Shown here piece after piece: positions 44,402-53,045 of a stretch of 64,000 bases of DNA. The notes under the pieces were generated by a model, which saw only the letters and a list, made by a program, of their open reading frames with translations, made no database searches and was not told where the DNA came from. The DNA is taken from positions 1-64,000 of the forward strand of contig NZ_CAHLAR010000018.1 in assembly GCF_903652925.1 (NCBI RefSeq), written 5' to 3'. Position 1 is the first letter of the stretch; each line of letters starts with the position of its first letter. Both the position numbers and the translations under genes were made by a program. Source of the DNA: Achromobacter anxifer. Its GTDB lineage: Bacteria > Pseudomonadota > Gammaproteobacteria > Burkholderiales > Burkholderiaceae_B.

Positions 44402-45526
44402 TTACATCTTGTCCTTCAGCACGCTCAGCAGGCGCTGGGCGGTTGCGCTGTTGTCGCGCGCGCCATTGGCGTCCAGCACCGTCACCAGGGTCTGGTCGCC
44501 GCTGGCGGCCAGGTGGATGCGGTACTGCGGCGCCTCGGCCTTCTTGTCGCCCGAGAACATGCGGCTGAAGAAGCCCGGCTGCTCGATCTTCTCGCCCGTG
44601 TCGGTATCGACGTAGCGAACGAAGTAATCGCCAGCGGAACGGTCGCGGTCGTCCACGGCGAAGCCGCCGCCGTCCAGCGCCACGCCGACACGGCGCCAGG
44701 CGCGGTCGTACGATTCGGCGACGACCAGCGACGCGCCTTGGGCGCGGACGTCCTGCTGCACGGCAGGCTTCTGCGGCGCGGCCTCGGCCTGCTGCACCAG
44801 CTTGCGGGCGTTGTCGACGTCGGAGCCCAGGTAGACCATCATGCGCGCCAGCATGGCGGCGTTCAGGCCCGGATCTTCCTTGCCGTTCTGCCACTGCACC
44901 TGCATGCCGTCGCCGCCCACGCGCTTTTCAAGCATCTGGCGATGGCTGACGTAGACCTCGGTATGGCCGTTCACGCGCTCGACGCGGGTGCGGAATTTCT
45001 CGCGCTCGCCGCTGTCCCAGGCCGATTCCAGCACCGCGCCCAGCGCCTGGCGCAGCCAGCTTTCCGGGATCTTGGCGCGGTTTTCCGCCCAGTCGGTCTC
45101 GATCAGGCCGGCGCCAGGATTGTTGCTGGCGACGGTAAAGCCGTTTTCGGTCCAGAAGTCGACCAGACGCGGGAACACGTCTTCGGGCGGACGGTCCACG
45201 ACCAGCCAGCGCAGGTCGCCGTCACGCTCGACGCGCATGTCCTGGCGGCCCGGCAGCACGTTACTGGTCTTGGGCTGGCTGGCTTGCGCCTGGCCTTGCT
45301 GCTGGAACTGCGAATAGGTGGTCGAACCCGACGCAGGCGCGCGATAACGCGGATCGGCGTTGGCCTGGGTCAGATCGGGGGGGATGCTGAGCGGTTCTCC
45401 GCGCTGGGTAACGGCGCTCTTGTAGTTGACGGACTCTTCATTGCCCAGGAATTGATTGACCTCGCTGCAACCGGCCAACAACACCAGAGACATCAATGCC
45501 GACAAACCGGCATGACGTTTGTTCAT
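44402..45526 (-). CDS. bamC: outer membrane assembly lipoprotein BamC
   Basis: BamC is a lipoprotein of the BAM complex that inserts beta-barrel proteins into the outer membrane. The 374-residue protein has a signal ending LMSLVLLAGC (lipobox L-A-G-C), the unstructured N-terminal lasso, then two helix-grip domains with DLRWLVVDRPPEDVFPRLVDFWTENGF and ESYDRAWRRVGVALDGGGFAVDD. The ATG at 45526 has GAGGA upstream. It follows dapA by 17 bases, the classical dapA-bamC operon. Confidence 0.95.
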   Translation of the reverse strand: MNKRHAGLSALMSLVLLAGCSEVNQFLGNEESVNYKSAVTQRGEPLSIPPDLTQANADPRYRAPASGSTTYSQFQQQGQAQASQPKTSNVLPGRQDMRVERDGDLRWLVVDRPPEDVFPRLVDFWTENGFTVASNNPGAGLIETDWAENRAKIPESWLRQALGAVLESAWDSGEREKFRTRVERVNGHTEVYVSHRQMLEKRVGGDGMQVQWQNGKEDPGLNAAMLARMMVYLGSDVDNARKLVQQAEAAPQKPAVQQDVRAQGASLVVAESYDRAWRRVGVALDGGGFAVDDRDRSAGDYFVRYVDTDTGEKIEQPGFFSRMFSGDKKAEAPQYRIHLAASGDQTLVTVLDANGARDNSATAQRLLSVLKDKM

Positions 45527-45543
45527 ACGTATCCTCACGATAT

Positions 45544-46449
45544 TTAGAGCAGGCCCGTTTCCTGGAGCGCGGCGCGCACGGTGGCGTGGTGCTGCGTTCC
45601 CAGTTCAACCAGCGGCAACCGGTAACCCAGTGCGCTGCGGCCCATTTCGGCCAACGCCCATTTGACGGGAATGGGGTTGGCTTCAACGAACAAAGCCTTG
45701 TTCAGACGCGCCAGGTACGCATTAAGTTCACGCACCTTCGGCACATTGCCGGCCAGGGCGGCGGCACAGAGCTCACGCATGAGCTTCGGCGCCACGTTGG
45801 CCGTGACGGAGATATTACCGCGCGCGCCCAGCAGGATCAGGGCGGCCGCGGTGGGATCGTCGCCGCTGAAGACCTGGAAGCTGGCAGGCGCCTCGCGCAG
45901 CAACAGGCCGCCGCGCGCGATATCGCCCGTGGCGTCCTTGATGCCGATGATGCCCGGCACCTGCGCCAGGCGCAGGATCGTTTCGTTGCTCATGTCGGCA
46001 ACGGTACGGCCCGGCACGTTGTACAGGATGGTGGGCAGATCGACGGCTTCCGCCACCGTACGGAAGTGGCGGTACAGGCCTTCTTGCGAAGGCTTGTTGT
46101 AGTAGGGCACGACCGACAGGCCGGCCTGCGCGCCCACGGCCTTGGCGTGGCGGGTCAGGTGGATGGCTTCGTCGGTGGAATTGGCGCCCACGCCGGCGAT
46201 GACCGGAATGCGGCCCGCGGCATGCTCGACGGCAACGCGGATCAGTTCCGCATGTTCTTCCATGGAGACCGTGGGCGACTCCCCGGTGGTGCCCACCACC
46301 ACGAGCGCGTCGGTTCCTTCCTGGATGTGCCAGTCGATCAGCGACCGGTAGGCAGCGTAGTCGAGGCTGCCGTCAGGCTGCATAGGGGTGACCAGGGCCA
46401 CCATGCTGCCTTGGAAATTAACGCCTGCGGCGGTTGCAGGGGATGCCAT
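45544..46449 (-). CDS. dapA: 4-hydroxy-tetrahydrodipicolinate synthase
   Basis: DapA condenses pyruvate with aspartate semialdehyde in the lysine/diaminopimelate pathway. The 301-residue TIM barrel has the Schiff-base Lys171 in [11 protein letters not shown] and the catalytic Tyr143 in [11 protein letters not shown]. Thr54-Thr55 lie in [10 protein letters not shown]. The ATG at 46449 has GGAGCCC eight bases before it. It is paired with bamC, as in E. coli. LysC, the first enzyme of the pathway, is in the same window. Confidence 0.97.
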   Translation of the reverse strand: MASPATAAGVNFQGSMVALVTPMQPDGSLDYAAYRSLIDWHIQEGTDALVVVGTTGESPTVSMEEHAELIRVAVEHAAGRIPVIAGVGANSTDEAIHLTRHAKAVGAQAGLSVVPYYNKPSQEGLYRHFRTVAEAVDLPTILYNVPGRTVADMSNETILRLAQVPGIIGIKDATGDIARGGLLLREAPASFQVFSGDDPTAAALILLGARGNISVTANVAPKLMRELCAAALAGNVPKVRELNAYLARLNKALFVEANPIPVKWALAEMGRSALGYRLPLVELGTQHHATVRAALQETGLL

Positions 46450-46536
46450 AAATGTAGGGCTCCAAAACCCCGCGGCGGGATGCCCCAGGGCCAGAATCAA
46501 TGAAACCGCTGAGTTTAACGGATATTGGCTGAAATC

Positions 46537-47184
46537 CTACAGAAACCACTGGACGATCGTCGTCCCCAGGGCGAGCACGGGGCGCATCAAAAGCCAGAGC
46601 ACGTCCGTCACCAGCAGAATGACGACGATCACCAGGCCATAGGGCTCGATTTTCGAGTATTGCCAGGCCAGGCGGTTGGGCAGCAGGCTGAACAGGATGC
46701 GTCCCCCGTCCAGCGGCAGGATGGGCAGCAGGTTCAGGGCCATCAGCACCAGGTTGACGTTCACGCCGGCCACGGCCATTTCGAACCAGAAGGATTCCTG
46801 CAGGCCGGATTCCAGAAACAGGCGCAAGGAAAACGCCCACAGGATCGCCATCAGCAGGTTGGCGGCGGGCCCGGCCAACGCCACCCAGAGCATGTCCTGC
46901 TTGGGGCGGCGCAAACGGCCGAAATCCACCGGCACCGGCTTGGCCCAGCCGAACAGCATGCCCGGGCTGCCCAGCAGCTTGGACGCCAGCAGAATGGCCA
47001 CCGGCACCAGCAGCGTGCCGACCGGATCGATGTGGCGCGCCGGATTCAGGCTGATGCGGCCGGCCTGATAGGCCGTCGGGTCTCCGAATAGGCGCGCGAT
47101 ATAACCGTGCGCGGCTTCGTGCAAGGTGATGGCAAAGATGACCGGAATCGCGTAGACCGCAATGGTTTGGATGATGTCATTCAT
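46537..47184 (-). CDS. site-2 protease family membrane metallopeptidase (M50)
   Basis: The 215-residue integral membrane protein has the zinc motif HEAAH at 22-26 in the first helix and the third ligand Asp159 in NLLPILPLDGG. It belongs to the short, PDZ-less S2P group (YwhC-like). Its substrates are unknown; relatives cut membrane anchors of regulators. It is on the same strand as dapA and the YciO gene, with gaps of 87 and 69 bases. Confidence 0.9.
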   Translation of the reverse strand: MNDIIQTIAVYAIPVIFAITLHEAAHGYIARLFGDPTAYQAGRISLNPARHIDPVGTLLVPVAILLASKLLGSPGMLFGWAKPVPVDFGRLRRPKQDMLWVALAGPAANLLMAILWAFSLRLFLESGLQESFWFEMAVAGVNVNLVLMALNLLPILPLDGGRILFSLLPNRLAWQYSKIEPYGLVIVVILLVTDVLWLLMRPVLALGTTIVQWFL

Positions 47185-47253
47185 GGCGAACCGGATTGTA
47201 GATGAGCCGCGCGCCGGCGCAGGCCGGCGTGCAGACCGACGCGGCGCACGCGT

Positions 47254-47880
47254 TCAGGCGAGGCCCAGGGTGGCAGGATCGCCGCGTCCCACGCGCACCA
47301 CCACCGGCTCTTCGCCGGTGAGGTCGATCACAGTGGTGGGCGATTGCGGGCAGGCACCCGCGTCGATGATGGCCGCCAGGGAATGGTCGTAGCGCTCGCG
47401 GATATCTTCCGCATCGTTCAACGCTTCGGACTCGTCCTTGGGGATGAGCGTGGTGGACAGCAAGGGCGCCCCCACCTGCTCCAGCAGGCCCAGCATGACG
47501 GGATGATCCGGCACGCGGATGCCGATGGTCTTGCGCGACGGATGCGAAACGCGGCGCGGCACTTCCTTGGTGGCTTCGAGGATGAAGGTCCAGGGGCCGG
47601 GCGTCGCGGCCTTCAGCAGACGGTACTGGCGGTTGTCGACGCGCGCGAAGTGGCCGATCTCGGCCAGGTCGCGGCACAGCAACGTGAGATGATGGCGTTC
47701 ATCCAGGCCCCGCAGCCGGCGCAGTCCGTCGGCGGCGTTCTTGTCATCCAGCCGCGCAACCACGGCGTAGCTCGAATCGGTAGGCACCGCGACGAGCCCG
47801 CCATCGGCCAGCCATTGAGCCGCCTGCTTCAGCAGGCGCGGTTGCGGATTCGCGGGATGGATATCGAAATACAGGGCCAT
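47254..47880 (-). CDS. YciO/Sua5/YwlC family protein (threonylcarbamoyl-AMP synthase-like)
   Basis: The 208-residue protein has the YrdC/Sua5 nucleotide-binding fold, with GGLVAVPTDSSYAVVARLDD at the N-terminus and ATPGPWTFILEATKEVPRR and KTIGIRVPDHPVM after it. The closest group is YciO, which has weak or no activity in t6A synthesis. The PTDSSYAV form replaces the canonical PTETVYGL, which again favours YciO. It is divergent from the zinc peptidase gene. Confidence 0.9.
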   Translation of the reverse strand: MALYFDIHPANPQPRLLKQAAQWLADGGLVAVPTDSSYAVVARLDDKNAADGLRRLRGLDERHHLTLLCRDLAEIGHFARVDNRQYRLLKAATPGPWTFILEATKEVPRRVSHPSRKTIGIRVPDHPVMLGLLEQVGAPLLSTTLIPKDESEALNDAEDIRERYDHSLAAIIDAGACPQSPTTVIDLTGEEPVVVRVGRGDPATLGLA

Positions 47881-47966
47881 GGGTTTATCCTAACACTCTT
47901 GAAGGTCGCTCAGTGCAGAGCGGCGATGCAAAATGGCGGGAGCGCCGCCCCGCCCGGAGAAACAGT

Positions 47967-48821
47967 ATGCGCCTTGATGACTCGCGCGAAAGCGACAATG
48001 TGGAAGACCGCCGCGCGGGCGGCCCACGTATCGGCGGCCGCGGCACCATCGGCATCGGCACGATCGTGCTGGCCCTGGTTGCCATGTACTTCGGCGTGGA
48101 CCCCAGCGTGGTCCTGCAGATGGCCGAAGGCCCGCCCGTGCAGCAACAACAGGCGCCCGCCACGCGTCCGCCGGCCAACGACAAGCAGGCAGTGTTCGTC
48201 TCGAAGGTGTTGGGCGAGACCGAGGACACCTGGAGCGCCATATTCCAGAAGGACCTGAATCGCCAGTACGTCCCGCCCAAGCTGGTGCTGTTCCGCGGCG
48301 CCACGCCCACGGCCTGCGGCACCGGCCAGTCCGCCATGGGCCCGTTCTACTGTCCCGGCGACAGCAAGGTGTACATCGACCTCGCCTTCTTCGACGAACT
48401 GCAGAACCGCTTCAAGGCGCCGGGCGATTTTGCCCAGGCCTACGTGATCGCCCACGAAGTCGGCCACCATGTCCAGCACCTGCTGGGCATCTCGGACCAG
48501 GTGGACAACCTGCGCCGCCGCAATCCGTCGCAAGCAAACGCGCTGTCGGTGCGCATGGAGTTGCAGGCCGATTGCTTCGCGGGCCTGTGGGCGCAACGCG
48601 CCAACGCCGCGCGCAACATCCTTGAAAGCGGCGACGTGGAAGAAGCGCTGGCAGCCGCCACCGCGATCGGCGACGACCGCTTGCAGAAGCAGGGTCAGGG
48701 TTACGTGGTGCCGGACACCTTCACGCACGGCTCGTCGGAGCAGCGCGTGCGCTGGTTCAAGCGCGGCCTGGAAAGCGGCAGCCTCAAGCAGTGCGACACC
48801 TTCGCGGCCAGCTCGCTGTAG
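47967..48821 (+). CDS. YpfJ/KPN_02809-family neutral zinc metallopeptidase
   Basis: The 284-residue protein has one N-terminal transmembrane segment (about 27-45) and a zincin domain with HEVGH at 163-167 in YVIAHEVGHHVQHLLG. A helical part with MELQADCFAGLWAQRAN supplies the third ligand region. Its substrates are unknown. I chose the ATG at 47967 with GGAGA upstream over the longer frame from 47913. It is followed by a perfect 20-bp hairpin. Confidence 0.93.
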   Translation: MRLDDSRESDNVEDRRAGGPRIGGRGTIGIGTIVLALVAMYFGVDPSVVLQMAEGPPVQQQQAPATRPPANDKQAVFVSKVLGETEDTWSAIFQKDLNRQYVPPKLVLFRGATPTACGTGQSAMGPFYCPGDSKVYIDLAFFDELQNRFKAPGDFAQAYVIAHEVGHHVQHLLGISDQVDNLRRRNPSQANALSVRMELQADCFAGLWAQRANAARNILESGDVEEALAAATAIGDDRLQKQGQGYVVPDTFTHGSSEQRVRWFKRGLESGSLKQCDTFAASSL

Positions 48822-48841
48822 CCGCGCCATGCCCTGCCGCC

Positions 48842-48887
48842 GCGCCGCCCCTTATGCTGTATGGATGTACAGCATAAGGGGCGGCGC
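48842..48887. terminator. perfect 20-bp hairpin downstream of the zinc peptidase gene
   Basis: Bases 48842-48861 and 48868-48887 are perfect inverted copies with a 6-base loop TGGATG. The arm is GC-rich at the base and AT-rich near the loop. There is no U run after it, so it is atypical as a terminator. It may instead be a REP-like element, a regulator site or part of a small RNA. Confidence 0.6.
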
Positions 48888-49004
48888 AGTCTTCATCTTG
48901 TAAGATTACGCCCCCTCGCAGTGTTGCGCGCGCTCCCGCCGCCGCGCAGCGCATGCCAGGCGCGCTGTCCGGCGCGCGCATTCCCAAGACCCTAGATCAG
49001 TTCC

Positions 49005-49541
49005 ATGGCCAACAAGTTCGAACCGTTAATCACAGTTGATGAGGTGCAAGAGATTCTTGCCGAACCCAAGGAAACCGTAAAACCGATCGCCTGGGTGCCG
49101 AAACCCGCTGCCAGCAACCTCCAGTGGATGGAATTCGCCTGCGCCTGCAAGGTCAAGGGTGAAGTACGCGAAGACGTGATCTTCCGCGCGATCTATCGCG
49201 GCGCCCGCACCGCCGTGCATGGCCAGGCCACCATCTTCCTGGCCGAGGCGTTCTGCGCCAGCCTCTTCGTGGGCCCGCACCGCGTGCTCGGCGTGGACAC
49301 CGACGACTCCTTCCACACCAGCCTGGTGGGCGAAGGCCGGCCGCAGTACCGCAAGCCGCTTGCGGACCGCAGCCATGAACACATCTGGGTGGACGAAGGC
49401 GAAGGCTATGCCGAGCCCATCGTGCCCGCCCTGCAGAATATCGGCGCGCTGATGCAGTATTTCCTGCCGCGGGCGAACCTGACTTTGACCGGCGGTTTCG
49501 CGCATCCGCTCAAAGGCCGCCAAATCGAACTGATCCTATGA
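49005..49541 (+). CDS. hypothetical protein, first gene of a DUF1828-type pair
   Basis: The 178-residue soluble protein is of a family I do not recognise. It has a cysteine-containing segment MEFACACKVKGEVREDVIFRAIYRG and a His-rich piece RSHEHIWVDEGEGYAEPIVPAL. It ends LTLTGGFAHPLKGRQIELIL. The stop overlaps the next start by four bases (ATGA), so the two products are probably made together. No toxin motif is evident, but an accessory two-gene module is likely. Confidence 0.72.
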   Translation: MANKFEPLITVDEVQEILAEPKETVKPIAWVPKPAASNLQWMEFACACKVKGEVREDVIFRAIYRGARTAVHGQATIFLAEAFCASLFVGPHRVLGVDTDDSFHTSLVGEGRPQYRKPLADRSHEHIWVDEGEGYAEPIVPALQNIGALMQYFLPRANLTLTGGFAHPLKGRQIELIL

Positions 49542-50302
49542 GCAATTTCCTGGAAGCCTCCGGCTGGACCGTCCTGCCGGCGGGCGAGCACGCCATCCGC
49601 GCCATATCGCCCATGACCTTGGGCCTGGACGGACAGCACGCGGCCTTCTTCATCGCGCATCCCGACGAGTCCACGTTCTACCTGACCGACGCCTGTGAGA
49701 CCGCGATGCACGCGTCCAGCTACGGCATCGACCTGGCGGCCAAGCGCATCGACATCCTGAACGAAACGCCGGGCGTCAGCCTGGCCCACTTCGACCGCGA
49801 CGGCGCCATCGTGGCGTCGGGCCCCAACGAGCAGTTGCAGGAAGCCCTGTGGGACGCGGTCAAGCTGGCGATGGCGCTGTCGTTCCAGTGCGCCAAGTGG
49901 ATGCCCAAGTTCAGCCAGCTGCGCTTCCGCGCGCAGGTCGGCCGTGCGCTGACGGCAGGGGTGGGCGTGAACCGCATGGTCAAGGGCGCCCGCGCCAAGG
50001 GCAGCAGCGGCCACACGGCGGACTTCGCCTTCGCGGTGCGCGCGGCCGGCAGCACGGCGCTGACATACATCGAGCCGATAGCGCTGAAGGCCGGCAAGAA
50101 AATGGACTGGACGCAGGTCTACCAGACCCACGGCAAGATGTCGGACGTGAAGATGGCTGACGCGCGCAACTCGCGCATGGTCATCCTGGAGGATGGCGCC
50201 TCGGCCGAGGAGTTCAAGAAGGCCGTGACCATCCTGGAACAGTCCGCGACCGTGCAGACGCTGGCCAAGACCCGGGATTGGCGGGAAGTCTTCTCCAGCT
50301 AG
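49538..50302 (+). CDS. DUF1828/DUF1829-like protein
   Basis: The 254-residue protein resembles the DUF1828 domain at its N-terminus (ISPMTLGLDGQHAAFFIAHPDESTFYLTDACETAMHASSYGI). A second, DUF1829-like part (SSGHTADFAFAVRAAGSTALTYIEPIAL and MVILEDGASAEEFKKAVTILEQSATV) follows. The latter has the layout of a degenerate nuclease-like fold, but I see no full catalytic set. It is coupled to the preceding gene. Function unknown; association with phage or TA-like modules is inference. Confidence 0.7.
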   Translation: MSNFLEASGWTVLPAGEHAIRAISPMTLGLDGQHAAFFIAHPDESTFYLTDACETAMHASSYGIDLAAKRIDILNETPGVSLAHFDRDGAIVASGPNEQLQEALWDAVKLAMALSFQCAKWMPKFSQLRFRAQVGRALTAGVGVNRMVKGARAKGSSGHTADFAFAVRAAGSTALTYIEPIALKAGKKMDWTQVYQTHGKMSDVKMADARNSRMVILEDGASAEEFKKAVTILEQSATVQTLAKTRDWREVFSS

Positions 50303-50308
50303 GAAGCG

Positions 50309-50581
50309 TCAGGTTGGCAGGTTGGTCAGGCCGTCGACGATCTCGCGGCCATGCAGGATCGCTGCATGCACCGCTTCGCGCGGACTGTAGACAAAGCCGC
50401 CTTCGGCAAAGCGCGGAACCGGATATTCGTCGCCGCCTTCAAGAACGGCGCCTGCCTGGACCACCATCACCGACGCTATGAATACGGGGCCGCTGGGTTG
50501 CGCCTGAACCTCGGCGCCTGCGCCCCGGGACACTTTGGCCGTCAGCCGGTATCCCTTGTAGATCAAGTTGTTCTGATGCAC
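50309..50581 (-). CDS. small conserved-looking protein, 90 residues
   Basis: Starting from the GTG at 50581 (AGAGGG ten bases upstream), the protein begins VHQNNLIYKGYRLTAKVSRG and ends REAVHAAILHGREIVDGLTNLPT. The upstream open frame to 50671 shows different composition and is probably not translated. I see no known domain; it is soluble and compact. It is convergent with the DUF1828-type pair, only six bases apart. Confidence 0.6.
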   Translation of the reverse strand: MHQNNLIYKGYRLTAKVSRGAGAEVQAQPSGPVFIASVMVVQAGAVLEGGDEYPVPRFAEGGFVYSPREAVHAAILHGREIVDGLTNLPT

Positions 50582-50959
50582 TTCGGATGCCCTCTTTCTG
50601 CAACCCAGCATACCCCGGCTGTCCATGACAGTTCGGATATGTTTTGTAACGCAGGCAGAAAATAGAAACATTGTTGCATCGCGGGAATAGTGTCCCCGTT
50701 TACTCGACGCGCGGCGCGCAACCGGCCCAAGCGCCGCATGGTCAAGCCAGATGCGGCTTGCGACGCATTGCGCAGCGCCTTGACCATGCGTCCCCGCGCC
50801 CTGTCACGGGGATTACCCTAGACCTGTTGCATATGCACACCTTGTTGCACGTCCATGCCGGTCGCGCGACGCGAAAAGCCACAACCGCAGCCGAGAATGG
50901 CCGAGTCTGGTCTGCCGCTTCAAATAGCTGCCGGGTTGCGCGAAGCGCGAAAGGTGCGC
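50582..50959. other. 378-base gene-free region with a long stem
   Basis: No open frame here has a ribosome binding site or family resemblance. A 12-bp perfect inverted repeat pairs CGCATGGTCAAG (50735-50746) with CTTGACCATGCG (50779-50790), with a 32-base spacer that can fold further. A CCCCG...CGGGG pair follows at about 50791-50815. This could be a terminator structure, a small RNA or an operator for the ArsR-like gene downstream. Confidence 0.5.
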
Positions 50960-51697
50960 TTATGCAGCGACATTGCGGTCGCGTTGCGCCAGGCCCGCCG
51001 CAGGCAGGTCGTCGGCCTTGCCGAAGAAGGCGGGGAACTGCCGTTCGCCCTTTTTCGTCACGCTCAGCGCGCGCGAATCCAGGCCCTTGCTGACCCAGCC
51101 GCGCTGCGCCAGCGCATCCAACAAGGCCGCGCCCAATGCGCCGCCCAGATGCGAGCGGCGCTCGCTCCAGTCCAGGCAGGCACAAGCGAAGCGCCGCCGG
51201 CGCTGCCGCGCCCGCGCGACGTCCACGCCGATCTGCGCCAGCGCGGCCTCGCCCAGCGGCGTCAGGATATAGTCGCGGCCTTCCACCGCCAGCCACTGGC
51301 GCGCCAGCATGGCGTCATGGATGCGCACGGCCAGGGTGCCGGCCATGTGGTCATAGCAGGTGCGGGCCTCGCGCAACGCGGAAGGCGTGTTGGGCTTGAA
51401 CGGCACGCGTTCGGCGCCGGCGACCACCAGCAGCGCCTCCAGCGCGTGTCCCACCTCGCTGTTGGCCAGACGGTAGTAGCGATGCTTGCCCTGCACGGCC
51501 ATTTCAACCAGGCCCTGCTCGCGCAGGCGCTGGAAATGGCTGCTGGCCGTCGACGCCCCGATATCGGCGGCGGCGGCCAACTCGGTCGCCGTGCGGGCGC
51601 GGCCGTCCAGCAGCACGCACAACATGCGCGCGCGCGCCGGGTCCGCGATGGCGCCCGCCACCGCGGAAAGACTGATGTCGGCAAACTCTGATTCCAT
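50960..51697 (-). CDS. ArsR-family regulator with a C-terminal sensor-like domain
   Basis: The 245-residue protein has an N-terminal ArsR winged helix (ISLSAVAGAIADPARARMLCVLLDG, TATELAAAADIGASTASSHFQRLREQGLV). It also has a second half not found in minimal ArsR proteins, with RRRFACACLDWSERRSHLGGALGAALLDALAQRGW. The double-cysteine CAC could bind a ligand but is unproven. The ATG at 51697 is divergent from the MFS gene, its probable target, across 85 bases. Confidence 0.9.
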   Translation of the reverse strand: MESEFADISLSAVAGAIADPARARMLCVLLDGRARTATELAAAADIGASTASSHFQRLREQGLVEMAVQGKHRYYRLANSEVGHALEALLVVAGAERVPFKPNTPSALREARTCYDHMAGTLAVRIHDAMLARQWLAVEGRDYILTPLGEAALAQIGVDVARARQRRRRFACACLDWSERRSHLGGALGAALLDALAQRGWVSKGLDSRALSVTKKGERQFPAFFGKADDLPAAGLAQRDRNVAA

Positions 51698-51782
51698 GAT
51701 TCGACGCAGACCAAAGTGTTGTGTGCAGACTCCAGCATACTGCGGCTCAGGCAAACAAGACAGCCGGCGCCGCCGGACACCC

Positions 51783-53045
51783 ATGACCGCAACCCGCAAA
51801 TTCTTCGGCTGGAAAGTCCTTTACGCCACCTTCGTGCTGGCGGTCTTCGGCTGGGGCGTCGGCTTCTACGGACCGCCGGTCTTCCTGCACGCGGTGGCGC
51901 AACGCACCGGCTGGGGCGTGGCGCTCGTATCCGGCGCGGTCACCCTGCACTTTCTGTGCGGCACCTTCGTCGTCGCCAACCTGCCGCGCCTGTACCGGCG
52001 CTTCAGCGTGCCGGCCGTGACATCCGCCGGCGCCGCGCTGCTTGCGCTGGGCGTGGGCGGCTGGGCCACGGCCGCGCAGCCCTGGCAGCTTTACGCGGCC
52101 GCGCTGTTCTCAGGCATGGGCTGGGTGACGCTGGGGGCCGCGGCCGTCAACGCCTTGATCTCGCCGTGGTTCGTCCGCCGCCGGCCCGCAGCGCTGGGCA
52201 TGGCCTACAACGGCGCCAGCGTCGGCGGCATCGTGTTTTCGCCCTTGTGGGTCTACCTGATCGGCCAGGCAGGCTTTGCGCAGGCCGCCTTGTGGGTAGG
52301 CCTGGCGATGGTGGCGGTGATCGCAGCGCTCTCGCGCAAGGTGTTCGCGATCACGCCGCAACAGCTGGGCCAGGAACCGGATGGCGCACCCGCGCCGGCG
52401 CAGGCAAGTGCGGCTGCGGCCAGCGCCGCGCCGCCATTGGCGAATCCATGGCGCAACCGGGCCTTCCTCACGCTGGCCGCGGGCATGGCGCTGGGCCTGT
52501 TCGCGCAGATCGGCCTGATCGCGCATCTGCTGTCCCTGCTGGCGCCGCTGCTGGGCGCTCAGACCGCCGGTCTGGCCATGGGACTGGCGACGGCCGCGGC
52601 CATCGCCGGACGCACCCTGGTGGGCTGGCTGATGCCAGCCGGAACCGACCGGCGCATGGTCGCCTGCCTGGCCTACGCCATCCAGATCGCCGGTTCGCTG
52701 GTCCTGATGCTGGCCGCCGAACATGCGTGGGCCATCTGGCTGGGCGTTCTGTTGTTCGGCTCGGGCATAGGCAACGCCACTTCCCTTCCGCCGCTGATCG
52801 CGCAGACGGAGTTCGCGCGCGAGGACGCGCAACGCGTCGTGCCGTTGATCGTCGCGCTATCGCAAGGCGCCTATGCCTTCGCGCCCGCCTGCTTCGGGAT
52901 GCTGCGGGCGTGGTCGGAACAGGCCGGGCAACCGCTGTTCTGGTTTCTGGCTGCGGCCGCCAGCCTGCAAGCGGCCGCCATCGCGAGCCTTGCGCTGGGG
53001 CGCGCTACTCCAGCCCGCCGCGGCGAGCAACCAGCCCGGCCATGA
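51783..53045 (+). CDS. MFS transporter
   Basis: The 420-residue protein has twelve hydrophobic segments: FFGWKVLYATFVLAVFGWGVGFYGPP at the start and the FVRRRPAALGMAYNGASVGGIVFSPL loop typical of the monocarboxylate/oxalate-formate-like group. It is divergent from the ArsR-like regulator. The 3' end overlaps the convergent PaiB-like gene by 41 bases. The substrate is not predictable. Confidence 0.9.
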   Translation: MTATRKFFGWKVLYATFVLAVFGWGVGFYGPPVFLHAVAQRTGWGVALVSGAVTLHFLCGTFVVANLPRLYRRFSVPAVTSAGAALLALGVGGWATAAQPWQLYAAALFSGMGWVTLGAAAVNALISPWFVRRRPAALGMAYNGASVGGIVFSPLWVYLIGQAGFAQAALWVGLAMVAVIAALSRKVFAITPQQLGQEPDGAPAPAQASAAAASAAPPLANPWRNRAFLTLAAGMALGLFAQIGLIAHLLSLLAPLLGAQTAGLAMGLATAAAIAGRTLVGWLMPAGTDRRMVACLAYAIQIAGSLVLMLAAEHAWAIWLGVLLFGSGIGNATSLPPLIAQTEFAREDAQRVVPLIVALSQGAYAFAPACFGMLRAWSEQAGQPLFWFLAAAASLQAAAIASLALGRATPARRGEQPARP

